Assembly: GCA_035498175.1 (NCBI GenBank)
Contig: DATKAJ010000014.1
Location: 62,001 to 126,000 of the forward strand
Length of the DNA: 64,000 nucleotides
DNA from: JALORV01 sp035498175
GTDB taxonomy: Bacteria > Pseudomonadota > Gammaproteobacteria > Burkholderiales > Burkholderiaceae_F
Direction of reading: 5' to 3'
Shown here: piece by piece, positions 9,952-18,539 of the stretch
Numbering within the stretch: the first letter of the stretch is position 1
Layout: every line of letters begins with the position of its first letter
The notes under the pieces: model-generated
The model's input: only the letters and a program-made list of their open reading frames with translations
What the model was told of the DNA's origin: nothing
Database searches by the model: none
Program-made: the position numbers and the translations under genes

Positions 9952-11825
9952 TGGACGTCCGCACGCGCAGCAACAAGACTGAGGCAGCACGCCGCGTCGA
10001 CGCGATCAACGACTTCGTCGTCAAGTTCGCGAACATCAACGGCTCCGGATCCGCCAGCGCCAACGAACTGTTCGCGCGCAGCATCCTGCGGATGGGCGTG
10101 CCCGTCTCGCCGCGCAACATCTTTCCGTCGAACATCCAGGGACTGCCGACCTGGTACGAGGTGCGCGTCACCGAGGAAGGCCACCTCGGACGCCGTGGCG
10201 GAGTCGACCTGATGGTCGCGATGAACCCGCAGACGTGGGACCGCGACGTGCAGGAGATCGAGCCCGGCGGCTACCTGATGTACGACTCGACGCGGCCGAT
10301 GGCCGCAGACCGGTTCCGCGACGACGTCCATGTCATTGGCGTGCCGTTGACCCGCATCGCATCCGCAAAGTTTTCCGACCCAAAGGAACGGCAGCTGCTG
10401 AAGAACATCATGTACGTCGGCGTGCTCTCCGCGATGCTCGGCATCGATCCTGAAGTCATCGCGACGCTGCTCGGCGAGCAGTACAAGGGCAAGGACCGGC
10501 TGATCAAGCCGAACCTCGACGCGTTCATGACAGGCCTGCATTACGGCCGCGAACACCTCGAGGATGCGATCGGACTGCGCATCCGGGCCTCCGACCGCGT
10601 CGGCGACCGGATCTTCGTCGAGGGCAACGCCGCGACTGCGCTCGGCTGCGTCTACGGCGGCGCGACGGTGTGCGCGTGGTATCCGATCACGCCGTCGACC
10701 TCGGTGGCCGAGGCGTTCCAGAAGTACTGCCAGCGCTATCGGGTCGACCGTGCTACCGGTCGCAACAAGTTCGCGATCGTGCAGGCCGAGGACGAACTGG
10801 CGTCGATCGGCATGGTGCTCGGCGCCGCCTGGAACGGTGCGCGCGCCTTTACCGCAACCTCCGGGCCCGGCGTGTCGCTGATGACCGAGTTCATTGGCCT
10901 CGCCTACTTCGCCGAGGTCCCCGCGGTGATCGTCGACGTGCAGCGCGGCGGACCGTCGACCGGCATGCCGACACGCACCCAGCAGTCCGACCTGCTTGCG
11001 TGCGCCTATGCTTCGCATGGCGACACCAAGCACATCCTGTTGTTTCCGGAAGACCCGCACGAATGCTTCGAGTTCGCCGCGGCGGCGCTCGATCTGGCCG
11101 ATCGCCTCCAGACACCGATCTTCCTGATGTCGGATCTCGACATCGGCATGAACCATCGGCTGTGCGCGCCGTTCCGCTGGGATGACGGCCGGCGCTATGA
11201 CCGCGGCAAGGTGTTGAGTGCCGAGGAACTCGAGGCCGGCCGCGATTTCGGCCGCTATCTCGACGTCGATGGCGACGGCATTCCCTACCGCACGCTGCCG
11301 GCGGTGCATCCGACGCGCGGTGCGTACTTCACGCGCGGCAGCACGCGCGACGCCTATGCGCGTTACTCGGAGGCCGGACCGGACTACATCTACAACATGG
11401 AGCGCCTGCTGCGGAAGTTCGACAGCGCGCGCGCACTGGTGCCGCAGCCGATCGTGCGGCGTCCGGCGAAGAAGGCCGCCGGCGCCGTCATCTACTACGG
11501 TTCAACCTCCCCGGCGATGGACGAGGCGCTCGGCCTCCTGCAGCGCCAGGGCATTCATCTCGCCAGCCTGCGCGTGCGTGCGTTTCCGTTCGCCGAAACG
11601 GTCTCGGACTTCATCGCCGAGTACGAGAAGGTGTTCGTCGTCGAACAGAACCGCGATGCGCAGTTGCGCACGCTGCTGGTCAACGAGCTCGAGGTCGCCC
11701 CGGCCCGGCTCGTGCCGATCCTGCACTACGACGGCACTCCGGTCACCGCGCGCTTCATCGTGCAGGCGATTGCCGAGCAGGTAAAGCCGAGCGTGCGTCA
11801 GGTGGCGCGCGGCAAGGCCGCCTAG
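9951..11825 (+). CDS. korA: 2-Oxoacid:ferredoxin oxidoreductase, fused gamma-alpha subunit (enzyme A)
   Basis: A 624-residue fused subunit. Residues about 22-200 are the gamma domain (begins with a GSGSASANE loop), and from about 205 the alpha domain carries YPITPST (244-250), SGPGVSLMTEFIGLA and QRGGPSTGMPTRTQQSD, which are diagnostic of OFOR alpha chains. It acts with the beta subunit encoded 13 bases downstream in CoA-dependent, ferredoxin-linked oxidation (or reductive synthesis) of a 2-oxoacid. The fused two-subunit architecture and the neighbouring TCA genes suggest 2-oxoglutarate, as in KorAB enzymes, but residues that fix substrate choice cannot be assigned confidently. ATG at 9951 overlaps the upstream stop. 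Confidence 0.88.
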   Translation: MDVRTRSNKTEAARRVDAINDFVVKFANINGSGSASANELFARSILRMGVPVSPRNIFPSNIQGLPTWYEVRVTEEGHLGRRGGVDLMVAMNPQTWDRDVQEIEPGGYLMYDSTRPMAADRFRDDVHVIGVPLTRIASAKFSDPKERQLLKNIMYVGVLSAMLGIDPEVIATLLGEQYKGKDRLIKPNLDAFMTGLHYGREHLEDAIGLRIRASDRVGDRIFVEGNAATALGCVYGGATVCAWYPITPSTSVAEAFQKYCQRYRVDRATGRNKFAIVQAEDELASIGMVLGAAWNGARAFTATSGPGVSLMTEFIGLAYFAEVPAVIVDVQRGGPSTGMPTRTQQSDLLACAYASHGDTKHILLFPEDPHECFEFAAAALDLADRLQTPIFLMSDLDIGMNHRLCAPFRWDDGRRYDRGKVLSAEELEAGRDFGRYLDVDGDGIPYRTLPAVHPTRGAYFTRGSTRDAYARYSEAGPDYIYNMERLLRKFDSARALVPQPIVRRPAKKAAGAVIYYGSTSPAMDEALGLLQRQGIHLASLRVRAFPFAETVSDFIAEYEKVFVVEQNRDAQLRTLLVNELEVAPARLVPILHYDGTPVTARFIVQAIAEQVKPSVRQVARGKAA

Positions 11826-11838
11826 CATCAGGACAGCG

Positions 11839-12894
11839 ATGACCTACCTCGCCAAGCCCAAGCTGCACCACCCGACGCTGCCGACCAACCGGCTCGGCTA
11901 TACGCGCCGCGACTACGAAGGAAAGATCTCGACGCTGTGCGCCGGCTGCGGCCACGACTCCATTTCGGCGGCGGTGATCCAGGCGTGCTGGGAACTCGAA
12001 ATCGAGCCTCATCGCGTCGCCAAGCTCTCCGGGATCGGCTGCTCGTCGAAGACTCCGGATTATTTCCTCGGCAACTCGCATGGGTTCAATTCCGTCCACG
12101 GACGCATGCCGTCGGTGCTGACAGGAGCGAACCTCGCCAACCGTGACCTGATCTACCTCGGCGTCTCGGGAGACGGCGATTCCGCATCGATCGGCCTGGG
12201 CCAGTTCGCGCACATGGTCCGGCGCGGGGTCAATATGACCTACATCGTCGAGAACAACGGTGTCTACGGCCTGACCAAGGGCCAGTTCTCCGCCACCGCC
12301 GACCGCGGCTCGAAGTCCAAGCGCGGCGTCGTCAACCGTGACGCGCCGATCGACCTGGTGTCGCTCGCGATCCAGCTGGGCATCACCTACGTCGCGCGCA
12401 GCTTCTCCGGCGACAAAGAGCAGCTCGTGCCGTTGATCAAGGGCGCACTGCATCACCGCGGTACCGCGCTGATCGACGTGTTGAGCCCCTGTGTCGCTTT
12501 CAATAACCACGCCGGCAGCACGAAGAGTTACGACTACGTGCGCGAGCACAACGATGCGGTCAACCGGCTCGACTTCATGCCGAAGCGCGGCACGCTGACC
12601 GCCGCATACGAGCCCGGCGAGGTGATCGAGATCACGCAGCACGACGGCAGCCAGCTGCGCCTGCGCAAGCTGCACGACGGTTACGACCCGGGCGACCGCC
12701 TCGCGGCGATCAGCCACATCCACGCGCACCACGATCGCGGCGAGATCGTGACCGGCCTGCTGTACGTCGACCCTGACAGCGACGACCTGCACGGCAGCCT
12801 CAATACGGCTCTTGTGCCGCTCAACCGCCTCGCCGAAAGCGATCTGTGCCCGGGCGCGGCTGCGCTCGCGGCCGTCAATTCCGAACTCAGCTGA
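11839..12894 (+). CDS. korB: 2-Oxoacid:ferredoxin oxidoreductase, beta subunit (enzyme A)
   Basis: A 351-residue TPP-binding subunit. The expected four cluster cysteines are visible: CAGCGHD (Cys34, Cys37), GIGCSS (Cys68) and a later SPCVAFN. The TPP/Mg motif is GDGDSASIG (from 111) and is completed by ENNGVYGLTKGQ (138-149). It forms the catalytic unit with the fused gamma-alpha subunit encoded immediately upstream and probably passes electrons to the 606-residue flavoprotein of the same operon. The C-terminal roughly 60 residues extend past the catalytic core and are rich in charged residues. A short GC-rich hairpin follows the stop codon. Confidence 0.88.
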   Translation: MTYLAKPKLHHPTLPTNRLGYTRRDYEGKISTLCAGCGHDSISAAVIQACWELEIEPHRVAKLSGIGCSSKTPDYFLGNSHGFNSVHGRMPSVLTGANLANRDLIYLGVSGDGDSASIGLGQFAHMVRRGVNMTYIVENNGVYGLTKGQFSATADRGSKSKRGVVNRDAPIDLVSLAIQLGITYVARSFSGDKEQLVPLIKGALHHRGTALIDVLSPCVAFNNHAGSTKSYDYVREHNDAVNRLDFMPKRGTLTAAYEPGEVIEITQHDGSQLRLRKLHDGYDPGDRLAAISHIHAHHDRGEIVTGLLYVDPDSDDLHGSLNTALVPLNRLAESDLCPGAAALAAVNSELS

Positions 12895-12895
12895 T

Positions 12896-12912
12896 CCGCG
12901 CGCAACGCGCGG
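12896..12912 (+). terminator. GC-rich hairpin after korB (weak)
   Basis: CCGCGCG-CAA-CGCGCGG forms a perfect seven-base-pair stem with a three-base loop two bases after the korB stop. There is no following U-run, so it may be an RNA-stabilising hairpin or a weak terminator separating this operon from the next one, whose first ATG is at 13116. The rest of this 221-base gap has nothing I can identify. Confidence 0.35.
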
Positions 12913-13115
12913 GCTCCACGTCGCCGCGGCGCGGCCCCTGAGCACCGTGCCGCGCATGGTGGCGCGTCCCGACTTCGGGTCGGTTGCCCCAGATCAAGGC
13001 GCCTGGGTCGCAGTAAGCGAATGCTGCTGACTACGTGAGGCCGCCGGGCCCACCTTCCGATGACGACTCGCATTAGACGAGCCCACGGACCGAACGGCGC
13101 ACAGGGAGACACACC

Positions 13116-14057
13116 ATGGCGCAGGCGAACCAGGCATCCGGTTTCCGGATCGTCGCGCGCGAGGACTATTCCGACGTCACCTACATGCTCGAGGTGTCGC
13201 ACCCGGTCATGGCGAAGGCCGCGAAACCGGGACAGTTCGTCATCGTGATGGAGCATGAGCACGGTGAACGCATCCCGCTCACGATTGCCGACTTCAACCG
13301 CGAGCGCGGCACGATCACGCTGGTGATCCAGGCGGTCGGCAAGACCACGAAGGAAATGCAGGCCAACCTGAAGATCGGCGACGCGCTTTACGCGATGGTC
13401 GGGCCGATGGGCATCCCGAGCCATATCAACGGCGCGAAGAAGGTGGTGTGCGTCGGCGGCGGGCTCGGCGTGGCCCCGGTGTACCCACAGGCCCGCGCCT
13501 ACAAGGAAAGCGGTGCCTACGTCATCGGCGTGATCGGCTTCCGCAACAAGGGCCTGATGTTCTGGCGCGACAAGTTCGCGGCGGTGTGCGACGAACTGAT
13601 CATCTGCACCGACGACGGCTCCGAGGGACTCAAGGGCCTCGTCACCGAGGGCATCAAGCAGGCAGCCGCAAAGCACAGCGACATCGATGAGGTCGTCGCC
13701 ATCGGACCGCCGATCATGATGAAGGGCTGCGCAAACGCGACACGCGCACTGGGCATCAAGACCATCGTCAGCCTGAACCCGGTCATGGTGGACGGCACCG
13801 GAATGTGCGGTGGTTGCCGCGTCAAGGTCGGCGACCAGGTGAAATTCGCGTGCGTCGACGGTCCCGACTTCGACGGCCATCAGGTCGACTTCGACGACCT
13901 GATGTCACGGCTGGTGCGCTACAAGCGCGCGGAGCACGACGCGATGGAGCGCTGGACCGAGGCGTGCCGCATCCGCGCCGACACGGTCGTCGACCTGAGG
14001 TCGGCGGTGCTCGGAGACTCCGAGCCGATCGACGTCCAGCCGAGCACCGACGGCTGA
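13116..14057 (+). CDS. Nfn small subunit/SudB-like FAD, NAD(H) and [2Fe-2S] protein
   Basis: A 313-residue member of the ferredoxin-NADP reductase-like family that includes NfnA/SudB and PyrK. RIPLTIADF (52-60) matches the flavin-binding strand, GGGLGVAP (114-121) the nucleotide site, and VDGTGMCGGCR ... FACVDGP gives Asp226, Cys231, Cys234 and Cys246. An Asp plus three Cys [2Fe-2S] site is known from NfnAB/SudBA transhydrogenases. The next gene, 13 bases on, encodes the matching large subunit. Together they would be expected to interconvert NADH, NADPH and ferredoxin. Whether the pair bifurcates electrons, or simply serves as an OFOR reductase, cannot be decided from sequence. Confidence 0.86.
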   Translation: MAQANQASGFRIVAREDYSDVTYMLEVSHPVMAKAAKPGQFVIVMEHEHGERIPLTIADFNRERGTITLVIQAVGKTTKEMQANLKIGDALYAMVGPMGIPSHINGAKKVVCVGGGLGVAPVYPQARAYKESGAYVIGVIGFRNKGLMFWRDKFAAVCDELIICTDDGSEGLKGLVTEGIKQAAAKHSDIDEVVAIGPPIMMKGCANATRALGIKTIVSLNPVMVDGTGMCGGCRVKVGDQVKFACVDGPDFDGHQVDFDDLMSRLVRYKRAEHDAMERWTEACRIRADTVVDLRSAVLGDSEPIDVQPSTDG

Positions 14058-14070
14058 AGGGAGACCCCCG

Positions 14071-15585
14071 ATGGCCACCGCCAAGAAGAAGACGATCCGC
14101 ACCATTCCGCAGGAGCGGACGCCGATGCCCGAGCAGGACCCCAAGGTCCGGGCGCGCAATTTCGAGGAAGTTGCCTGCGGCTACCGCCTCGAGGACGCGC
14201 TGCGCGAGGCCGAGCGCTGCCTGCAGTGTCCTGACGAGCCCTGCGTGCGCGGCTGCCCGGTCGGCATCGATATCCCGGCATTCATCCAGAAGATGACCGA
14301 GAAGCACTTCCGCGGCGCCTACGACGTCATTACCGACACCAACCTGCTGCCCTCGATCTGCGGCCGCGTCTGCCCGCAGGAACACCAGTGCGAAGGCGTG
14401 TGCACCGTCGGCAAACCCGAAAACAAGCTGGAGCCGGTCGCGATCGGGCGGCTCGAGCGCTACGTCGGCGACATGGCTATCGCCGAAGGCTGGGAAAACG
14501 TGCCCTACATCGAGCCGTCCGGATTCAGGGTCGGCATCGTTGGCGCGGGGCCCGCCGGCATGGCATGCGCCGCCGACATGGCCAAGGCCGGCTGCGAGGT
14601 TGTCGTGTACGAGGCCTTCCACACGCCCGGCGGCGTGCTGAAGTACGGTATCCCCGACTTCCGATTGCCCAACGGCGTCATTGATGCCGAGATCGAGAAG
14701 CTCAGGAACCTCGGCGTGCGCTTCGAGTGCAACACGCTCGTCGGGCGCCTCTTCACGATCGAGCAGATGCTGACCGAGATGGGCTACCACGCCGTATTCA
14801 TCGGCACCGGCGCAGGCTATCCGAGCTTCATGGGCATACCGGGCGAGTCCCTGAACGGCGTGCTGTCCGCCAACGAGCTGCTGACCCGCTGCAACCTGAT
14901 GCGGGCGCGCGACTTCCCAAGCTTCGACACGCCGCTGCAGCCGGGCAAGCATGTCGCGGTCATCGGCGCGGGCAATACGGCGATGGACGCGTTGCGCGTG
15001 TCGTTGCGCCTCGGCGCCGAGAGCGTGCATTGCATCTACCGCCGTTCGAAGAAGGAAGCGCCGGCGCGGGTCGAGGAGATCCACCATGCGGAGGAGGAAG
15101 GCGTCGACTTCAACTGGCTGACGAGCCCGGTCGAGATCATCGGCGACAAGGACAACAACGTCCGCGCACTGCGCTGCGTGAAGATGGAACTCGGCGAACC
15201 CGACGAGTCGGGACGCCGCCGCCCTGTCGTCGTCCCCGGCAGCGAGTTCGAATTCAAGGCCGACATGGTCGTGTTCGCGATTGGAACCAATGCGAATCCG
15301 ATCCTCGGCCAGACCACAAAGCTGAAGCTCAACAAGTGGGGCTACATCGACACCGAAGAAAACCTGGCCACCTCGATGGCCGGGGTGTGGGCCGGCGGCG
15401 ACATCGTGACCGGCGCGGCAACGGTCATTCAGGCGATGGGCGCAGGGCGCAGGGCGGCGCGTGCGATGAAGGCCTACCTCGGCCTGCGTGACAGCGACGC
15501 GGTCTTCGACATCGGCGCGGAGGGTTCGCTGTTCGGCATCCCGCGCGAAGAGCACGGTTTCGCCCAGGTGCGCATCGCACGCTAG
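14071..15585 (+). CDS. Nfn large subunit/SudA-like NADPH oxidoreductase (GltD family)
   Basis: A 504-residue protein homologous to glutamate synthase small subunit and NfnB/SudA. The N-terminal iron-sulfur region has Cys50, 53, 58, 62 and Cys97, 101, 107, 111, enough for two [4Fe-4S] clusters. FAD binding is at GAGPAG (158-163) and NADPH binding at IGAGNTAMDALR, and the C-terminus shows GGDIVTGAATVIQAMGAGR, the usual FAD-closing segment. No glutamate synthase large subunit is nearby; instead it follows an NfnA/SudB-like gene and precedes OFOR genes. That context favours a ferredoxin:NADP+ oxidoreductase or transhydrogenase role over ammonia assimilation. Confidence 0.88.
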   Translation: MATAKKKTIRTIPQERTPMPEQDPKVRARNFEEVACGYRLEDALREAERCLQCPDEPCVRGCPVGIDIPAFIQKMTEKHFRGAYDVITDTNLLPSICGRVCPQEHQCEGVCTVGKPENKLEPVAIGRLERYVGDMAIAEGWENVPYIEPSGFRVGIVGAGPAGMACAADMAKAGCEVVVYEAFHTPGGVLKYGIPDFRLPNGVIDAEIEKLRNLGVRFECNTLVGRLFTIEQMLTEMGYHAVFIGTGAGYPSFMGIPGESLNGVLSANELLTRCNLMRARDFPSFDTPLQPGKHVAVIGAGNTAMDALRVSLRLGAESVHCIYRRSKKEAPARVEEIHHAEEEGVDFNWLTSPVEIIGDKDNNVRALRCVKMELGEPDESGRRRPVVVPGSEFEFKADMVVFAIGTNANPILGQTTKLKLNKWGYIDTEENLATSMAGVWAGGDIVTGAATVIQAMGAGRRAARAMKAYLGLRDSDAVFDIGAEGSLFGIPREEHGFAQVRIAR

Positions 15586-15614
15586 GACCGGTCAAGGGAA
15601 CAAAGGACACCAGC

Positions 15615-17513
15615 ATGAGCGCAGTACTCGAACGCCCGGCCGCCCGAGACAAGGCCAGCAGCAAGCCCGTGGTGAAGCTGCCCGAGCACATCGTCGAGGT
15701 CATCAGCGACTCCGGCGAAGGTGCGCAACGCTGCGGCCAGGCCTTCGCATCGATCGCGGCGCGCAGCGGCAACGGCATCTGGACCGTGGAGATCATTCCG
15801 GCCGAGATCCAGCCGCCGGCACGCAGCGTGGCGGGGGCGAGCGGTATCCGCATCCGTGTCGGCGCTACGCGCGTTACCAACGGCGGCGACGAAACCGATC
15901 TCGTCGTGGCGTTCAATGAACAGGTGCTGCTCGGCCGCGTGCGCGCCGGCGAGCTCAAGAAGGGCGCGACGATCCTGCTAGAGAACATGTGGGGCGAGCA
16001 TCGCGACCCGGCGATCGTGCGCTCCTACGGGGACGCCGTGAAGCAGTTGCGCGAATCGGGCTTCCGCGTCATCGACCTGCCGCTGGAGAAGGAATGCCGT
16101 GCGCTGATGAGCGACCCGCGGCGCGGCAAGAACATGTTCGTGCTGGGCGTGCTCGCCAGCATCTACAGCTTCGACCTGCAGCTCGCGCGCGACCAGATCG
16201 CGCTGACGTTCGGCAAGAAGGACCAGAAGGTCATCGACAGCAACGTGAAGCTGATGGAAGCCGGCTTCGCCTGGGGCGAAGCCCATCTCGATTTCAAATA
16301 CGAGATCCCGGCGGAAAAGGCGAGCGTTCCGCAGATCGTCGTCAACGGCAATACGGCAATTGCGCTCGGCGTGCTGGCGTCGGGCATGGACATCTGCGCG
16401 ATGTACCCGATCACGCCGGCGACCTCGGCCTCGCACTACCTGTCGGAGTGCTTCGAGCGCGTCGGTGGCATCGTGCATCAGGCCGAGGACGAGATTGCCG
16501 CGTGCGCGTTCGCGATCGGGGCTTCGTACGCAGGACGCTGCGCAGTGACAATCACCTCGGGACCCGGTTACTCGCTGAAGCAGGAAGGCATCGGACTCGC
16601 TGTGATGGCCGAGATCCCGCTGGTGGTCGTCAACGTACAGCGCGGCGGCCCCTCCACCGGTCAGCCGACCAAGGTTGAGCAGGCCGACATGCTGACCGCG
16701 ATCTACGGCAGCCACGGCGATGCTCCCAAGGTGGTCATCGCGGTCACCAGCATCGAGGATTGTTTCTACTCGATGATCACCGCGCGCAAGATTGCTGAGA
16801 CCTTCAACATGGTCGTGGTGGTGCTGACCGACGCGAGCCTTGCCACTGCGCAGCAGCCTTTTCCCCGGCCGGCGTTCAGCGAGGACTGGCTGGCGCCGCC
16901 GATCGATCAGTCGCCGCTGTCCGAGGGAGCGAAGCCGTATGACTGGGACAAGACCACCGGAATCGCGCGCCGTTTTTCCCCGGGCCAGCCCAATGGCATG
17001 CACACCGTGACGGGACTCGCGCACGATCGCGCGAGCAAGGTTGCCTACGACCCGACGATCAACGAAGAAGGCTTGCGGATGCGCAGCCTAAAGCTGGCGA
17101 CCCTGCAGAAGACGCTGAAGACGCCGACGGTGTTCGGCGATCCCGAAGGCGACCTGCTGGTCGTCGGCTGGGGCAGCACGCAGGGGATCATCGAGGAAGC
17201 CGTGCAGCGCCTGCGCGACGAGGGATCGAAGGTCTCGGCCCTGCAGATGCGCTTCATCCAGCCGATGCCATCGGGCATCAAGGGCATCCTTAGGCGCTTC
17301 AAGAAGGTGATGACGGTCGAAGGGACCTGGGCCGATCGCCCCGACGAGGACGAAATGATCGACGAGGAGAACCGGCGCTACGCGCCGCTCGCGATGATGC
17401 TGCGTGCGCGCACTCTGGTCGATGTCGATTGCTGGACCGAGGCCAAGGGCCAGCCGATCAAGCCGGGCGACGTGGTCCAGGCGATCCGCGCCAAGCTCAA
17501 CGAGGGGAAGTAA
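15615..17513 (+). CDS. 2-Oxoacid:ferredoxin oxidoreductase, fused gamma-alpha subunit (enzyme B)
   Basis: A 632-residue second OFOR fused subunit, clearly diverged from enzyme A. The gamma domain is about 28-215 and contains VVAFNEQVLLGRVRAG; the alpha domain begins near 240 with YPITPAT (264-270), TSGPGYSLKQEGIGLA and QRGGPSTGQPTKVEQAD, followed by a transketolase C-terminal-like domain ending near 630. It is the third gene of an operon starting at 13116. Substrate is not predictable: pyruvate, 2-oxoglutarate and branched-chain or aryl 2-oxoacids are all possible for this family. A short Lys/Arg/Ala-rich N-terminal extension (1-27) precedes the first fold. Confidence 0.87.
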   Translation: MSAVLERPAARDKASSKPVVKLPEHIVEVISDSGEGAQRCGQAFASIAARSGNGIWTVEIIPAEIQPPARSVAGASGIRIRVGATRVTNGGDETDLVVAFNEQVLLGRVRAGELKKGATILLENMWGEHRDPAIVRSYGDAVKQLRESGFRVIDLPLEKECRALMSDPRRGKNMFVLGVLASIYSFDLQLARDQIALTFGKKDQKVIDSNVKLMEAGFAWGEAHLDFKYEIPAEKASVPQIVVNGNTAIALGVLASGMDICAMYPITPATSASHYLSECFERVGGIVHQAEDEIAACAFAIGASYAGRCAVTITSGPGYSLKQEGIGLAVMAEIPLVVVNVQRGGPSTGQPTKVEQADMLTAIYGSHGDAPKVVIAVTSIEDCFYSMITARKIAETFNMVVVVLTDASLATAQQPFPRPAFSEDWLAPPIDQSPLSEGAKPYDWDKTTGIARRFSPGQPNGMHTVTGLAHDRASKVAYDPTINEEGLRMRSLKLATLQKTLKTPTVFGDPEGDLLVVGWGSTQGIIEEAVQRLRDEGSKVSALQMRFIQPMPSGIKGILRRFKKVMTVEGTWADRPDEDEMIDEENRRYAPLAMMLRARTLVDVDCWTEAKGQPIKPGDVVQAIRAKLNEGK

Positions 17514-17516
17514 GCG

Positions 17517-18503
17517 ATGGGCTCCGCACTCAGCCAATTCATCATCAAGCTGCACGAGGAACATCGCAGCCTGGAGGACTACCAGGGCGGCGTGCCGCGC
17601 TGGTGCAGCGGTTGTGGCGACAACGCGATCCTGACGGCAGTGCAACGCCTGTGCCGCGACGAGGAACTGGCGCCGGAACGCACGGTATTCGTGTCCGGGA
17701 TCGGCTGCTCGAGCCGCTTCCCGCACTACATGAAGACCTACGGGTTCCACGGCATCCACGGCCGTGCCTTCCCGCTCGCCGAAGGCGTAAAAATGGCACG
17801 GCCCGATCTGACCGTGTTTGTCAACACCGGCGACGGCGACTGCTGCAGCATCGGCGCCGCGCACTGGATCCACGCGATCCGGTACAACATGAACCTGACG
17901 GTCATCCTGCATGACAACCAGATCTACGGGCTGACGAAGAAGCAGGCTTCGCCGACATCGCAGATCGGCACGAAGAGCAACACGACGCCGCGGGGCAGCG
18001 TGCTTGCGGCGCTGAATCCGCTGACGGTCACGCTCGGCGTACAGAATGCGTCGTTCGTGGCGCAGGGCGTGGACTGGATGCCCGAGATGCTCTACGACAT
18101 CATCTACAGGGCCTACAAGCACCGCGGTTTCTCGTTCGTGCGCATCATCCAGCGCTGCCCCGAGTGGCTGCCGAAGACGTTCGAGCCGTGGCTGCACGAC
18201 CCGGGCAAGACGCTCCTTCTGACGCACAAGAACGGGCTCCAGCCGAGCGCCGAGACGAGCCGCATCTACAAGAACATGCGTGAACACGATCCGCTCAACA
18301 TTCACCAGGCGCGCGAGATCGCGTCGTCGGTGGACCCGATTCCGGTCGGCATCCTGTACCACGATCCGAGCGTGCCCTGCTACGAGGACCTGCGTGGCGC
18401 CGGACAGCCGCGGACGGCCGAGGCGATCCGCGCTGGGCTTAACAAGGAATTCGACAAGTTCACGATCTGGCCGGACGAAGCGCGCGAGCAGCGCGCCGCC
18501 TGA
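17517..18503 (+). CDS. 2-Oxoacid:ferredoxin oxidoreductase, beta subunit (enzyme B)
   Basis: A 328-residue TPP-binding beta subunit starting three bases after the stop of its alpha partner. Cluster cysteines are Cys30 and Cys33 (WCSGCGDN), Cys64 (GIGCSSRFP) and the one in IIQRCPEW. The TPP motif is GDGDCCSIG (from 105), completed by DNQIYGLTKKQ (133-143). All catalytic features look intact. It completes a second, independent OFOR within 8 kb of the first, and is followed by a large protein with a single ferredoxin cluster that may accept its electrons. Confidence 0.87.
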   Translation: MGSALSQFIIKLHEEHRSLEDYQGGVPRWCSGCGDNAILTAVQRLCRDEELAPERTVFVSGIGCSSRFPHYMKTYGFHGIHGRAFPLAEGVKMARPDLTVFVNTGDGDCCSIGAAHWIHAIRYNMNLTVILHDNQIYGLTKKQASPTSQIGTKSNTTPRGSVLAALNPLTVTLGVQNASFVAQGVDWMPEMLYDIIYRAYKHRGFSFVRIIQRCPEWLPKTFEPWLHDPGKTLLLTHKNGLQPSAETSRIYKNMREHDPLNIHQAREIASSVDPIPVGILYHDPSVPCYEDLRGAGQPRTAEAIRAGLNKEFDKFTIWPDEAREQRAA

Positions 18504-18539
18504 TCGGGAGCCGTTCCTAACACTTCGAGGTGCGCCGCC

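Noticed and set aside
12913..13115. Riboswitch or small RNA before the Nfn-like operon
   Set aside because: No conserved aptamer-like pattern was found; only a short hairpin next to the korB stop.
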